Both the position numbers and the translations under genes were made by a program. The notes beneath the pieces were generated by a model, which ran no database searches, had not been told where the DNA came from, and saw nothing but the letters and a program-made list of their open reading frames with translations. DNA of 64,000 bases from Pictodentalium vernedei (lineage: Eukaryota; Mollusca; Scaphopoda; Dentaliida; Dentaliidae), in NCBI GenBank assembly GCA_031216915.1, contig CM062292.1, forward strand, positions 10,355,920 to 10,419,919, written 5' to 3'. Shown here piece after piece: positions 38,968-50,013 of this stretch. Position 1 is the first letter of the stretch. Each line of letters starts with the position of its first letter.

Positions 38968-41900
38968 ATCACGGCGTTGATAGTGATAGTTACTAAGAGC
39001 CAATTACGGCGTCGATAGTTATAGTTACTGAGAAAAAATCACGGCGTTGATAGCGATAGTTACTGAGAGCCAGTCACGGCGTTGATAGTTACAGTTACTG
39101 AGAGGCAATCGCGGCGTTGAAATTGATAGTTACTAAGAGCCAATCGCGGCGTTAATAGTGATAGTTTCTGAGAGCAATAACAGCGTTGATAGCGATAGTT
39201 GCTGAGAACAAATCACGGCGTTGATAGTGATAGTTGCTGAGAGCCAATTACGGCGTTGATAGTGATAGTTACTGAGAGCAATAACGGCGTTGATAGCGAT
39301 AGTTACTGAGAGCCAATAACGGCGTTGATAGTGATAGTTACTGAGAGCAATCACGGCGTTGATTGTGACAGTTACTAATAGCCAATCACGGCGTTGATGG
39401 TGATAGTTAGTGAGAGCAATCACGGCGTTGATAGTGATAGTTACTGAGAGCCAATCAAGGCGTTGATAGTGACAGTTACTGAGAGCCAATCACGGCGTTG
39501 ATAGTGATAGTTACTGAGAGGAATCACGGCGTTGATTGTGTTAGTTACTGAGAGCCAATCACGGCGTTGATAGTGATAGTTACTGAGAGCCAATTACGGC
39601 GTCGATAGTGACAGTTACTAGGAGCCAATCACGACGATGATAGTGATAGTTACTGAGAGCAATCACGGCGTTGACAGTGATAGTTACTGAGAGCCAATCA
39701 CGGCGTTGATAGTGACAGTTACTAGGAACCAATCACGGCGTTGATAGTGATAGTTACTAAAAGCCAATAACGGCGTTGACAGTGATAGTTACTGAGAGCC
39801 AATCACGGCGTTGATAGTGATAGTTACTGAGAGCCAATCACGGCGTTGATAGTGATAGTTACTGAGAGCAATAACGGCGTTGATAGTGATAGTTACTGAG
39901 AGCCAATCACGGCGTTGATAGTGATTATTACTGAGAGCCAATAACGGCGTTGATAGTGATAGTTACTGAGAGCCAATCACGGCGTTGGTAGTGATAGTTA
40001 CTGAGAGCCAATAACGGCGTTGATAGTGATAGTTCCTGAGAGCCAATAACGGCGTTGATAGTGATCGTTACTTCGAGCAATAACGGCGTTGATGGTGATT
40101 GTTACTGAGAGCCAATAACGGCGTTGATAGTGATAGTTGCTGAGAGCCAATCACGGCGTTGATAGTGATAGTTACTGAGAGCCAATAACGGCGTTGATAG
40201 TGACCCTTACTGCGAGCAATAACAGCGTTGATAGTGCTTGATGCTGAGAGCCAATAACGGCGTTGATAGTGATAGTTACTGAGAGCCAATCACAGCGTTG
40301 ATAGTGATAGTTACTGAGAGCCAATAACGGCGTTGATTGTGATAGTTACTGAGAGCCAATAACCGCGTTGATAGTGATCGTTTCTGCGAGCAATAGCGGC
40401 GTTGATGGTGATAGATACTAAAAGCCAATCAAAGCGTTGATAATGATAGTTACTGAGAGCAATAACGGAGTCGATAGTGATAGTTACTGAGAGCCAATAA
40501 CGGAGTCGATAGTGATAGTTACTGAGAGCAATAACAGCATTGATAGTGGTAGTTACTGAGAGCAATAACGGCGTTGATAGCGATAGTTACTAAAAGCCAA
40601 TCACGGCGTTGATAGTGATAGTTACTGAGAGCCAATCACGGCGTTGATACTGATAGTTACTGAGAGCAATAACGGCGTTGATAGTGATAGTTTCTGAGAG
40701 CCAATCACGGCGTTGATAGTGATAGTTACTGAGAGCAATCACGGCGTTGATAGTGATAGTTACTGAGAGCCAATCACGGCGTTGATAGCGATAGTTACTG
40801 AGAGCAATAACGGAGTTGATAGTGATAGTTACTGAGAGCCAATCACGGCGTTGATAGTGATAGTTACTGAGAGCAACAACGGCGTTGATAGCGATTGTTA
40901 CTGAGAGCCAATAACGACGTTGATAGCGATAGTTACTGAGAGCAATAACGGCGTTGATAGCGATAGTTACTGAGAGCAATAACGGCGTTGATAATGATAG
41001 TTGCTGAGAGCCAATCACGGCGTTGATAGCGATAGTTACTGAGAGCAATAACGGCGTTGATAGCGCTAGTTACTGAGTGCAATAACGGCGTTGATAGTGG
41101 TAGTTACTGAGAGCAAATAACGGCGTTGACAGTGATAGTTACTGAGAGCCAGTCACGGCGTTGACAGTGATAGTTACTGAGAGCCAATCACGGCGTTGAT
41201 AGCGATAGTTACTGAGAGCAATAACGGAGTTGATAGCGATAGTTACTGAGAGCAATTACGGCGTTGATAGCGATAGTTACTAAAAGCCAATCACGGCGTT
41301 GATAGTGATTGTTACTGAGAGCCAATGACGGCGTTGATAGTGATAGTTACTGAGAGCCAATCACGGCGTTGATAGTGATAGTTACTGAGAGCCAATAACG
41401 GCATTGATAGTGATAGTTACTGAGAGCCATTCACGGCGTTGTTTGTGATAGTTACTGAGAACCAATAACGGCGTTGATAGTGATAGTTACTGAGAACCAA
41501 TAACGGCGTTGATAGTGATCGTTACTGCGAGCAATTACGGCGTTGATGGGGATAGTTACTGAGAGCCAATAACGGCGTTGATAGTGATAGTTGCTGAGAG
41601 CCAATCACGGCGTTGATAGTGATAGTTACTAAGAGCCAATAACGGCGTTGATAGTGACCGTTACTGCGAGCAATAACAGCGTTGATAGTGATAGATGCTT
41701 AGAGCCAATAACGGCGTTGATAGTGATAGTTACTGAGAGCCAATAACGGCGTTGATAGTGATAGTTACTGAGAGCCAATAACGGCGTTGATAGTGATAGT
41801 TACTGAGAGCCAATAACGGCGTTGATAGTGATAGTTACTGAGAGCCAATAACGGCGTTGATAGTGATCGTTTCTGCGAGCAATAACGGCGTTGATGGTGA

Positions 41901-42055
41901 TAGATACTAAAAGCCAATCAAGGCGTTGATAATGATAGTTACTGAGAGCAATAACGGAGTCGATAGTGATAGTTACTGAGAACCAATAACGGAGTTGATA
42001 GTGATAGTTACTGAGAGCCAATCACGGCGTTGATAGTGATAGTTACTGAGAGCCA
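38968..42055 (+). repeat. Higher-order repeat, 3,088-bp copy 2
   Basis: Second member of the tandem pair. After about 42055 the unit order departs from what follows copy 1 (CACGGCCTTG replaces CACGGCGTTG and the next units differ). Confidence 0.9.
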
Positions 42056-43734
42056 ATCACGGCCTTGATAGTGATAGTTACTGAGAGCCAATAACGGCGT
42101 TGATAGTGACCGTTACTGCGAGCAATAACATCGTTGATAGTGATAGATGCTGAGAGCCAATAACGGCGTTGGTAGCGATAGTTACTGAGAGCCAATCACG
42201 GAGTTGATAGTGATAGTTACTGAGAGCCAATAACGGCGTTGATAGTGATAGTTACTGAGAGCCAATAACGGCGTTGATAGTGATCGTTTCTGCGAGCAAT
42301 AACGGCGTTGATGGTGATAGATACTAAAAGCCAATCAAGGCGTTGATAATGATAGTTACTGCGAGCAATAACGGAGTCGATAGTGATAGTTACTGAGGGC
42401 CAATAACGGCGTTGATAGTGATAGTTACTGAGAGCCAATCACGGCGTTGATGGTGATAGTTACTGAGAGCAATAACGGCGTTGATAGTGATAGTTACTGA
42501 GAGCCAATCACGGCGTTGATAGTGATAGTTACTGAGAGCAATAACGGCGTTGATAGTGATAGTTACTGAGAGCAATAACGGCGTTGATAGCGATAGTTAC
42601 TGAGAGCAATAACGGCGATGATAGTGATAGTTACTGAGAGCAATAACGGCGTTGATAGTGATAGTTACTGAGAGTCTATTACGGCGTTGATAGTGATAGT
42701 TACTGAGAGCCAATCACGGCGTTGATAGTGATAGTTACTGAGAGCCATTCGCAACATTGATAGTGATAGTTACTGCGAGTCTATTACGGCGTTGATAGTG
42801 ATAATCACTGAGAACCAATGACTGCATTGATAGTAATAGATACTGAGAGCCCGTCACGACATTGATAGTGATAGATACTGAGATCCATTCACGACATTGA
42901 GAGTGATAGATACTAAGAGCCTTTCACGACATTGATAGTAATAGATACTGAGGACCCGTCACGACATTGATAGTGATAGATACTGAGGACCAGTCACGAC
43001 ATTGATAGTGATAGATACTGAGAGCCGTTCACGACATTGATAGTAATAGATACTGAGGACCAGTCACGACATTGATAGTAATAGATACTGAGAGCCCTTC
43101 CCGACATTGATAGTGATAGATACTGAGAGCCAATCACTGAGAGCCAATCACGGGATTGATAGTGATAGATACTGAGAGCCAATCACGACATTGATAGTGA
43201 TAGATACTGAGAGCCAATCACGACATTGATAGTGATAGATACTGAGAGCCAATCACGACGTTGATAGTGATAGATACTGAGAGCCATTCACGACGTTGAT
43301 AGTAATGGATACTGAGGATTAATCGCGGTGTTGATAGTGATAGATACCGAGAGCCATTCTCGACATTGATAGTGATAGTTACTGAGAGCCAGTCACGGCG
43401 TTGATAGTGAAAAATACTGAGAGCCAGTCACGGCAAAGATAGTGAGAGATACTGAGAGCCAGTCACGGCAATGGTAGTGATAGATACTGAGAGCCAGTCA
43501 CGGCAATGATAGTGATAGATACTGAGGACCAGTCACGATATTGATAGTGACAGATACTGAGAGCCAATCACGGCATTGATATTTATAGATACTGAGAGCC
43601 CATCACGGCGTTGATAGTGATAGCTAAAGACTGAAAGTAATGAGTTTACATCGATGCCCGTTAGCAGGTTGCGCTAAATAACGTGATGACAAACAACAGA
43701 AATAATATGTGGTGTTTTGCCGCCTTCTCTGTTT

Positions 43735-44736
43735 TACGTAGCCAGCTGTGCTGTTTACATCTGTTTTACTTCGCCAGCTGTGCTGTTTACATCTGTTTTA
43801 CTTCGCCAGCTGTGTGCTGTTTACATCTGTTTTACTTCGCCAGCTGTGTGTTGTTTACATCTGTTTTACTTCGCCAGCTGTGTGCTGTTTACATCTGTTT
43901 TACTTCGCCAGCTGTGTGCTGTTTACATCTGTTTTACTTCGCCAGCTGTGTGTTGTTTACATCTGTTTTACTTCGCTAGCTGTGTGCTGTTTACATCTGT
44001 TTTATTTCGCTAGCTGTGTGCTGTTTACATCTGTTTTACTTCGCTAGCTGTGTGCTGTTTACATCTGTTTTACTTCGCTAGCTGTGTGCTGTTTACATCT
44101 GTTTTACTTCGCCAGCTGTGCTGTTTACATCTGTTTTACTTCGCCAGCTGTGCTGTTTACATCTGTTTTACTTCGCCAGCTGTGTGCTGTTTACATCTGT
44201 TTTACTTCGCCAGCTGTGTGTTGTTTGCATCTGTTTTACTTCGCTAGCTGTGTGCTGTTTACATCTGTTTTACTTCGCTAGCTGTGTGCTGTTTACATCT
44301 GTTTTACTTCGCTAGCTGTGTGCTGTTTACATCTGTTTTACTTCGCTAGCTGTGTGCTGTTTGCATCTGTTTTACTTCGCTAGCTCTGTGCTGTTTACAT
44401 CTGTTTTACTTCGCTAGCTGTGTGCTGTTTACATCTGTTTTACTTCGGTAGCTATGTGCTGTTTACATCTGTTTTACTTCGCTAGCTGTGTGCTGTTTAC
44501 ATCTGGTTTACCTCGCTAGCTGTGTGCTGTTTACATCTGTTTTACTTCGCTAGCTGTGTGCTGTTTACATCTGTTTTACTTCGCTAGCTATGTGCTGTTT
44601 ACATCTGTTTTACTTCGCTAGCTGTGTGCTGTTTACATCTGTTTTACTTCGCTAGCTGTGTGCTGTTTACATCTGTTTTACTTCGCTAGCTATGTGCTGT
44701 TTACATCTGTTTTACTTCGCTAGCTGTGTGCTGTTT
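43735..44736 (+). repeat. 32/34-bp minisatellite, about 30 copies
   Basis: The unit is TGTGTGCTGTTTACATCTG followed by TTTTACTTCGCTAGC; a 32-bp form lacks one TG. Copies with GCCAGCTG cluster at 43741-43975 and 44110-44220, those with GCTAGCTG elsewhere, which shows block-wise spreading. Each unit has TGTTTAC. The plus-strand open frames (CCLHLFYFASC repeats) only reflect the unit; three units make 34 codons. Confidence 0.95.
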
Positions 44737-44852
44737 ACGTCTTAACACAATTTCCGCCACAATAAATAGCAACAACTAACGAGCGATCTCGCATTGGCGA
44801 GATCGCCCGTTAGTTTTGCGATTTATTGTGGCGGAAATTCTCTTAAGACTTA
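44737..44852. repeat. Foldback element at the edge of the array
   Basis: The arms AATTTCCGCCACAATAAAT and ATTTATTGTGGCGGAAATT are perfect inverted copies. Inner arms are ACTAACGAGCGATCTCGC and its partner, with a loop ATTG. The outer pair GTCTTAA / TTAAGAC extends it. It begins inside the last unit of the 34-bp array. Confidence 0.88.
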
Positions 44853-45030
44853 AATACCAGGCCATTCGACTCATATGTAGATACTGAGCGCAACCGATAA
44901 GTCGTGATAGTCCCAATAGACTGTCAGGTTTGACAGGCATACCATGCCGTATTAGGAATTTAATTTATATTGTATTATTTTGTCGTTGTATTGTTTTGTC
45001 GTAACCTGTAGTTCGTTCGCTTATTTCGCA

Positions 45031-45052
45031 CCCCCCCCCCCCCCCCCCCCCC
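45031..45052 (+). repeat. Poly-C tract, 22 bases
   Basis: An uninterrupted run of 22 C. Its length is likely polymorphic and error-prone in the assembly. Confidence 0.95.
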
Positions 45053-45119
45053 ACGTAACCTAAACGGTCGTTCGCGAGTTAGTTCTGGGTCGGTATCGCC
45101 TTTATAGCTCCAATGACGT

Positions 45120-45240
45120 TTTCATCCAGTTCTCTAGATTTCCTCCACTACTGACTTCCAGCATGTGCCCTATGATAGAGCCCTCCACCATTACTACCGA
45201 CTTGTAACACAACTAAACACTTGATAACACCCTCCGATCA
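45120..45240 (-). repeat. Dispersed repeat R1, copy 2
   Basis: Reverse-complement match to 4470-4600 through AGCCCTCCACCATTACTACC and its flanks. Ends are unclear. Confidence 0.6.
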
Positions 45241-45571
45241 TATACCAATCTCTACCATCGGCCAAATCTTAGAATATACATAAAATCTCTCACACTCTAC
45301 CACGATACTAGAACCAAGCATGCTCAACACAACCACGTGATCTAGAATTCCGAATCATCTATAGGATAGTACATCGCTTCTGTGGATTAGTGAGGATATG
45401 GGATAGCAGTAGACTAACGTGATACAGAGAGTGCATCATCCTCATTGGTGTAAGACAACAAAACATTCCCCACAACACAACATGACCAGTAGACCAACAA
45501 GGTACACACAGTGCGTCCTATACTACTGTACCAGACAGTAAACATATCCCACATTGCTAGCATTACGTACT
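45241..45571. other. Unassigned stretch
   Basis: No supported gene. There is weak internal similarity between GCAGTAGACTAACGTGATAC (45407 onward) and CCAGTAGACCAACAAGGTAC (45486 onward), each followed by an AGTGC word, which suggests an old internal duplication. Confidence 0.4.
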
Positions 45572-45728
45572 ATTTAAGGAATAGTGCATGGCTTGGAGTT
45601 GACTACGCCCATATAGTGCCCAGTGAGGTGGTGTAGTTCCCGCCGCGAAGCGGAGGGAACTACACCACCTCACTGGGCACTATATGGGCGTAGTCAACGA
45701 CAAGACATGCACTAATCCTTATATTATA
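45572..45728. repeat. Long, near-perfect foldback element
   Basis: The inner arms at 45598-45641 and 45658-45701 are perfect inverted copies containing GACTACGCCCATATAGTGCC; the outer arms (TAGTGCATGGCTTG / CAAGACATGCACTA) have a few mismatches. The loop is GCCGCGAAGCGG. The arms are so well matched that the insertion is either young or repaired by conversion. Confidence 0.9.
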
Positions 45729-46601
45729 TCGAACACCCATCACGAAAAACATCTGTCCGATTTGTTAATCTATTACCAAGGTAGCAGCCCTACCAACCAG
45801 CGTTATATAGAAAAAAATACCATGTAGTTTTTAAAAAACATTTTCTTCTTCCAAAACACGGCTAACTTGGATTATTGATATGAGCAGAAGACAGATTTTG
45901 AATCGGTCGGCAAGGGTAAACAAAACATTTCCCCCAAACGGAACTGTGTATTCTAGAATCGCGCAACTCGCGAATGAAAACTAAAATTTTCGAAATTTGA
46001 CAACGCAGTTTGATAATTTCCACACATTTGTCACACATATACATTACCGAATGGGCCAGTACGGGATACAAACTCCGAAGATTCAATTGAATTCCATTAT
46101 TTATTCGTTTACTGCCCAAAACATACAGTTAAATAGCGAAATAATATGAGCAGCGAAACAAACGATTTTTCATATCCGGACGCGTTCTTATGAAAGTTGG
46201 ACCCAGGTATGGATCATTCTCTTCGAAACGAGACAAGAATCATCTTCTCAAGGAATAAAATGAACGCCTCGAAAAATGTGACTTCAACACTGAATGGAAA
46301 AGCGATACATTTTTCCACAAAGATTTCTTTCCGGGTCGTTTTGTGGATGTTGTGCCTCTGTGAATCGATTTTTAAATTTAGCCTGATCAGTTTTATTCGC
46401 CCAGTATGAAAAAAAACTGATATAGTAGTGTGCTAAAAATAGAAAACGTGTAGTGCCTGGGTGTAGTGCCTGGTCAGTTCTGTGGATGCAGACTACACGA
46501 AATAGGGTATCATCTTTCAGCCAATCAGAATGCAAGGAGGTCACGTGAGATATAATACCAAAACAATAGTAAGGCAGTATAAAACCTTAGATGGATTAAT
46601 A
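45729..46601. other. Unassigned stretch
   Basis: Short open frames on both strands (for example minus 45862-46119 and 46284-46544) lack recognisable motifs and flanking splice or promoter signals. I see no clear repeats. Confidence 0.4.
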
Positions 46602-46846
46602 CAGTACGGCTGCCGTGGACTGATCACTTTTCACGAGTGGGCAATATTTCCACGGACGCAATAATATTAGATTCCGAACACTAATTATAGGAATAATCAT
46701 CAAAAATTTAATTAATGAAGCACCGGGTACACCCGGTGTTTCATTAATAAAACTTTTGCTGGCTATGATTTTTATTACCTGGTAAACACATGCGTAGACA
46801 TCACTGCCCATGAGTGACTTATGACCAGCACACGGCGACTGTACTG
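46602..46846 (+). mobile_element. MITE family A, full-length 245 bp
   Basis: CAGTACGGCTGCCGTGGACT at the left and CGGCGACTGTACTG at the right, with TA on both sides (46600-46601, 46847-46848). The centre is a hairpin GAAGCACCGGGT / ACCCGGTGTTTC between ATTAATTAAATTTTTG-like arms. This is one of the best-preserved family-A copies. Confidence 0.88.
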
Positions 46847-47010
46847 TAGTACTAAGGGCTAACAGTAGATAAACAGGGGGACAGACTTCCCTGACTCAAC
46901 ACTTGAGACAATAACAAGCACAGACTCTTTTTGACACAACTCCAGATACGTCACGTACAGACCTTAAACGGATTGATAAGTGTGGGCGTAGAAATAAGCT
47001 TTAACCTATA

Positions 47011-48523
47011 CACCTGGAACTTCATTAAGCACCCCCTGTTTTATTTTTGCAGTGGTGTTAATAGAAACTTCATTACTTTCATGCTATCTTTCAGATGACC
47101 AAAGGTCATCGTTTTCGGAAAGAATGGTCTATTAACAAATGGCAGACAACACAATGATGAAAATATGCAGTATTGTAACGGCGCTATCGTTATATATCTG
47201 CCACTGACGTTTTTGAAGGAAAAATATTTTTAGACAACTATAGTGCTGGAACAGTTCATGATGAAACAATGCCGGTAATTACTGACAAAATATGTAACTT
47301 GGATGACAGCCTGAACAGAACCCTCCCCCTATTGCTACCAGTGATTCTTCTGATAGGTCCAGAGGCAACTGTTGCCACTCCTCATGCAATGCAGCGTCCA
47401 AATCGGCTAAATTCTGTAGAGGCGGATCCCTTGCTTGTACATGACGTCCAAGATGTGTTTTAAGGGGTTCTAAACGGGTCTCATTGCAGACCAAGGTAGT
47501 ATTGTAATGTAATAGCTTTGTTCTGAAGAAATGCTCTCACGGGTGAGGACGTGGCCTTGCATTGTCATCCATGAATACAAGGCGAGTAGCCAACGGGTGG
47601 TTGTCAAAATGAGGCACGACAACCGGATTGAAATGCCCCGGATGTACTGATGACCATTGATATTCCCAGGCACAATCACCATATCAAGTTTACAATCATG
47701 AGAGAGGCATTCCCAGGTCAATACTAATCCTCTGCCATAAGAAACAGTAGGTTTGATGTTCTTGGGCACTTAAGCAGTATGTCTATGCCTCCACACTCTC
47801 GTGCAACCATCTGTGACGTAAAGCAGGAACCTACTCTCCGACTCTCCCCCACTTCCTGAGATACCAAAGTTGTCGTGCCATACACCACTCCAAACATCGT
47901 TTTTGATGCTGGTCGGACAGAGCTGGACGCTTGTTGACCATTCTGGACTTATACCCAGGACATTGAGACTGTTGCGGACAGTTCTGTTGGGGAGACAAAT
48001 GCGTTTCAAAACCTCGCTTGAAGCACGCCTAACGAGGCGTAATGGATTCCGATCTTTTCCGAGGAGTGGTATTATGTGGTTGTCCAGACCTTGGTCGGTA
48101 TTTAACATTATTAGTTTCTTGATGTTTTCAGACAAGTCTGCTGATGACAGAATGATTATAGCCAAGTTGCCTTCCAATAGCTTTCAATGACACCCATGTT
48201 GCATCCATGCCAACAATTCGCCATCTTGGTTCATCTGACAGTCTCCTCCTTGCCATGTTAACATTTATTGATAAAAGAAGTGACAAATTTTCTTGTTTTA
48301 TACCCAGATATTGCATGTGGATGATAGTGTTTTTTGTGACATTCTTGGGAAGATGCTTCACGTGGACGAGGGGATGTGTTTGGGGTACGCGATCAACCAG
48401 AAACATCATGTTTCACCAGATGAAATGTACTGCAAGACACAGCAATCATTAAAACATAATAATCAGTAACAGCAACTTCACTGTCATGAAACATTTCAGG
48501 GGTGCTCAATTAAGTTCCAGGTG
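47011..48523 (-). mobile_element. Tc1-like transposon, 1.5 kb, inactive
   Basis: Inverted ends CACCTGGAACTTCATTAAGC (47011) and the complement of CACCTGGAACTTAATTGAGC (ending 48523) enclose a minus-strand transposase pseudogene. TA precedes the left end; the right flank reads TT, so the second TA of the target duplication is mutated. Length and layout are normal for Tc1 elements. Confidence 0.88.
47279..48256 (-). pseudogene. Tc1-like transposase, frameshifted
   Basis: It starts at ATG 48256 with MARRRLSDEPRWRIVGM and a helix-turn-helix region LKAIGRQLGYNHSVISRLV, as in Tc1 N-termini. The next frame has NPLRLVRRASSEVL and TVRNSLNVLG, then ESRFLLYVTDGCTRVWRHR from the catalytic domain. The third piece (47769-47470) gives LTWECLSHDCKLDMVIVPGN and LPWSAMRP. 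VFMDDNARP, with the second catalytic Asp, appears only in another frame near 47550-47580. The last piece (47494-47279) reads PPLQNLADLDAALHEEWQQLP. At least three frameshifts and a non-canonical residue where the first catalytic Asp belongs (GESESRF instead of SDESRF) show it is inactive. Its terminal repeats differ from those of MITE families A-C, so it is not an obvious source for them. Confidence 0.9.
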
Positions 48524-48549
48524 TTTATTAAGGACGCTGACGACACTTA

Positions 48550-48749
48550 CAGAACAGCCGCCATGGATTGGTCGTAATGCACACGTGAGCAGTGATGTCG
48601 ACGCATGCGTTTACCAGGTAATAAAAATCACCGGTTGTACCCAGTGCTTCATTAATTAAATTTTTGATACTTATTCCTGTAATTAGTGTTTGGAGTCTAA
48701 TATTTTTGCCTGCGATAAAATATTGCCCACCAGTCCACTGCGGCCGTAA

Positions 48750-48750
<1 letters not shown>
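48550..48750 (-). mobile_element. MITE family A, reverse copy
   Basis: It carries the family-A blocks in reverse order: GGATTGGTCGTAATGCACAC, CGCATGCGTTTACCAGGTAA, the core CCGGTTGTACCCAGTGCTTC, TTCCTGTAATTAGTGTTTGG and AAATATTGCCCACCAGTCCA. The left end follows TA at 48548-48549. The right terminus is eroded and passes into an AC microsatellite. Confidence 0.8.
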
Positions 48751-48752
<2 letters not shown>

Positions 48753-48794
<42 letters not shown>

Positions 48795-48797
48795 ACA
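48753..48797 (+). repeat. AC dinucleotide microsatellite
   Basis: About 22 AC units with a single G interruption, directly attached to the end of the family-A MITE at 48550. Confidence 0.95.
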
Positions 48798-48836
48798 AAA
48801 CATAGACCTCTTAACTAAACGAATGTTTACCATTGT

Positions 48837-48912
48837 TGCCTCAAAAAACAAAGCTTATGACCCCTCATTGCAAAGCGCTCATAAGCTATGCTTTTTTTGA
48901 GACAAAAATGAA
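48837..48912. repeat. Hairpin of the GAGCTC-core type, truncated
   Basis: AAACAAAGCTTATGACCCCT and AGCGCTCATAAGCTATGCTT pair as arms, but the inner core is shortened. Arms match the hairpin in the family-D MITE at 56975-57226. Confidence 0.7.
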
Positions 48913-49748
48913 ACAAATAATAAAATTTGAATGACGATTCGGTTACAGACATAACGTTATGTGAAGAGTTTGTTTTAAAAACCGGTTTGAAGAATTTATC
49001 AGATACATGGAAATGGTGTTGTTACTTAAGAGAGACCCCTCCCCCCCTCCCCCCCCCCCCCCCCCCCCATCTGCAAGTGCAGGTGCTCAACTCAAGTCTC
49101 ATAGAAGAAGTCATGTTTTATAACATTTTTGATCCATGGCTGAGAATTTTCGTCGTTGAAAGAGATTTACTGAAAAGCTAGCTCCCCTTAATTCCCTGAA
49201 GGGGTCATTAAAGTTAACCCCAATGGTATGGGAATTTCATTTAGAAACTGAAATTTAGAAATGTTAGCGAATTTGTACCATTGATTTGCGCATCATTTCA
49301 CAAACATCTGGCATTTTCCTGTAGAATAGTATAAAAAAACTGGCTTTTTAGAATTTCCTCAATGAGTTTGAATGTTTGACTATTATTCTGTGTTGAAACC
49401 CATTTAAAAATAAGACTGCATTGTTCTGTGGCGTTTTTGTCCTGTTAATTGTTTCAACACTGCGTATATCGTGACATATAATGTTTTCAAGGATGGATTA
49501 TCTCGAGGGTATTCCCCTTCCCTATTGGAAGAATTTAGTTTAATGGGTTGTAGTTAAAAACGTTCATTCAGTTAAAATTCAGATCACCTTTGTTATATTT
49601 TCATTAAGTTTAAAATTTATTCAGTTAAACTTTGTTCAGTTCAAAGGGTGTTAATACCTTCATTTAGGTTATGGTTGAAAAATAGAGTTCATTCAAACAT
49701 TTCAAAGAGGATATAGTTCAGAAATAAAGTTCATTCAAACAATTCAAA
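48913..49748. other. AT-rich stretch with a C-rich tract
   Basis: Positions 49036-49068 are almost all C. From about 49560 the sequence is made of loose repeats of GTTCATTCA and AGTTAAA. No gene is supported. Confidence 0.5.
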
Positions 49749-50013
49749 AGGTGTTAACCCCCAGCACTCTGATGTCGAGAATACTCGACACCTCCCCCCA
49801 CGCTAAGCCCCACCACACCTCCCTGTCATCCATGGTTATCCCCCCCCCCCCTGTGTTGTCAGAAATTCAGCAATTTAGATTTTGGTTGACAGAGCTCAAT
49901 TGGAGCTCTGTCAACCAAAATCTAAATTGCTGAATTTCTGACAACACAGGGAGGATATCCATGGATGACAAATCAGGCGTTTCGTCATCAGAGTGCAGGG
50001 TGTTAATACCTTC
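49749..50013. repeat. Large foldback element with a 51-bp-arm perfect centre
   Basis: The outer arms GGTGTTAACCCCCAGCACTC and CATCAGAGTGCAGGGTGTTAA pair. Inside, 49849-49900 and 49901-49952 form a perfect palindrome with no loop, around AGAGCTCAATTGGAGCTCT. A poly-C run of 12 interrupts the left middle arm (TCATCCATGGTTATCC), while the right arm has ATATCCATGGATGA intact. Confidence 0.9.

Larger units (their letters stand above)
15190..43625 (+). repeat. 28-kb satellite of 34/35-bp units, roughly 800 copies
   Basis: The unit is TTGATAGTGATAGTTACTGA followed by GAGCCAATCACGGCG (35 bp) or GAGCAATAACGGCG (34 bp); a third form has GAGCCAATAACGGCG. The outermost units are the most diverged (15190-15500; 42780-43625, where GATACTGAG replaces GTTACTGAG), while the interior is more uniform, as expected of a satellite homogenised by unequal exchange. 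Kilobase-scale blocks recur at offsets of about 3.3 kb (17441/20771), 3.7 kb (25691/29409) and 3,088 bp (36045/39133). Minus-strand ORFs repeating SVTITINAVIALSNYHYQ are by-products, because the unit length is not a multiple of three and stops recur. Every unit carries two TGATAG words and many carry CCAAT. Confidence 0.97.

Noticed and set aside
17301-43182. Many minus-strand frames of 60-150 codons repeating SVTITINAVIALSNYHYQ.
   Set aside because: They are translations of the 34/35-bp satellite; frames end as soon as unit lengths change and identical frames recur with the block duplications.
43683-44315. Three overlapping plus-strand frames with CCLHLFYFASC repeats.
   Set aside because: All three frames encode the same peptide in rotation because of the 34-bp unit; there is no coding evidence.
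10684-44736. CRISPR-like arrays.
   Set aside because: The repeats are contiguous and contain no unique spacers; the genome is eukaryotic.
47269-48452. Plus-strand frames over the Tc1 element (for example 47870-48190).
   Set aside because: They are antisense shadows of the minus-strand transposase pseudogene.
48664-48900. Plus-strand ORF with poly-His/Thr run.
   Set aside because: It is the translation of the AC microsatellite and MITE ends.
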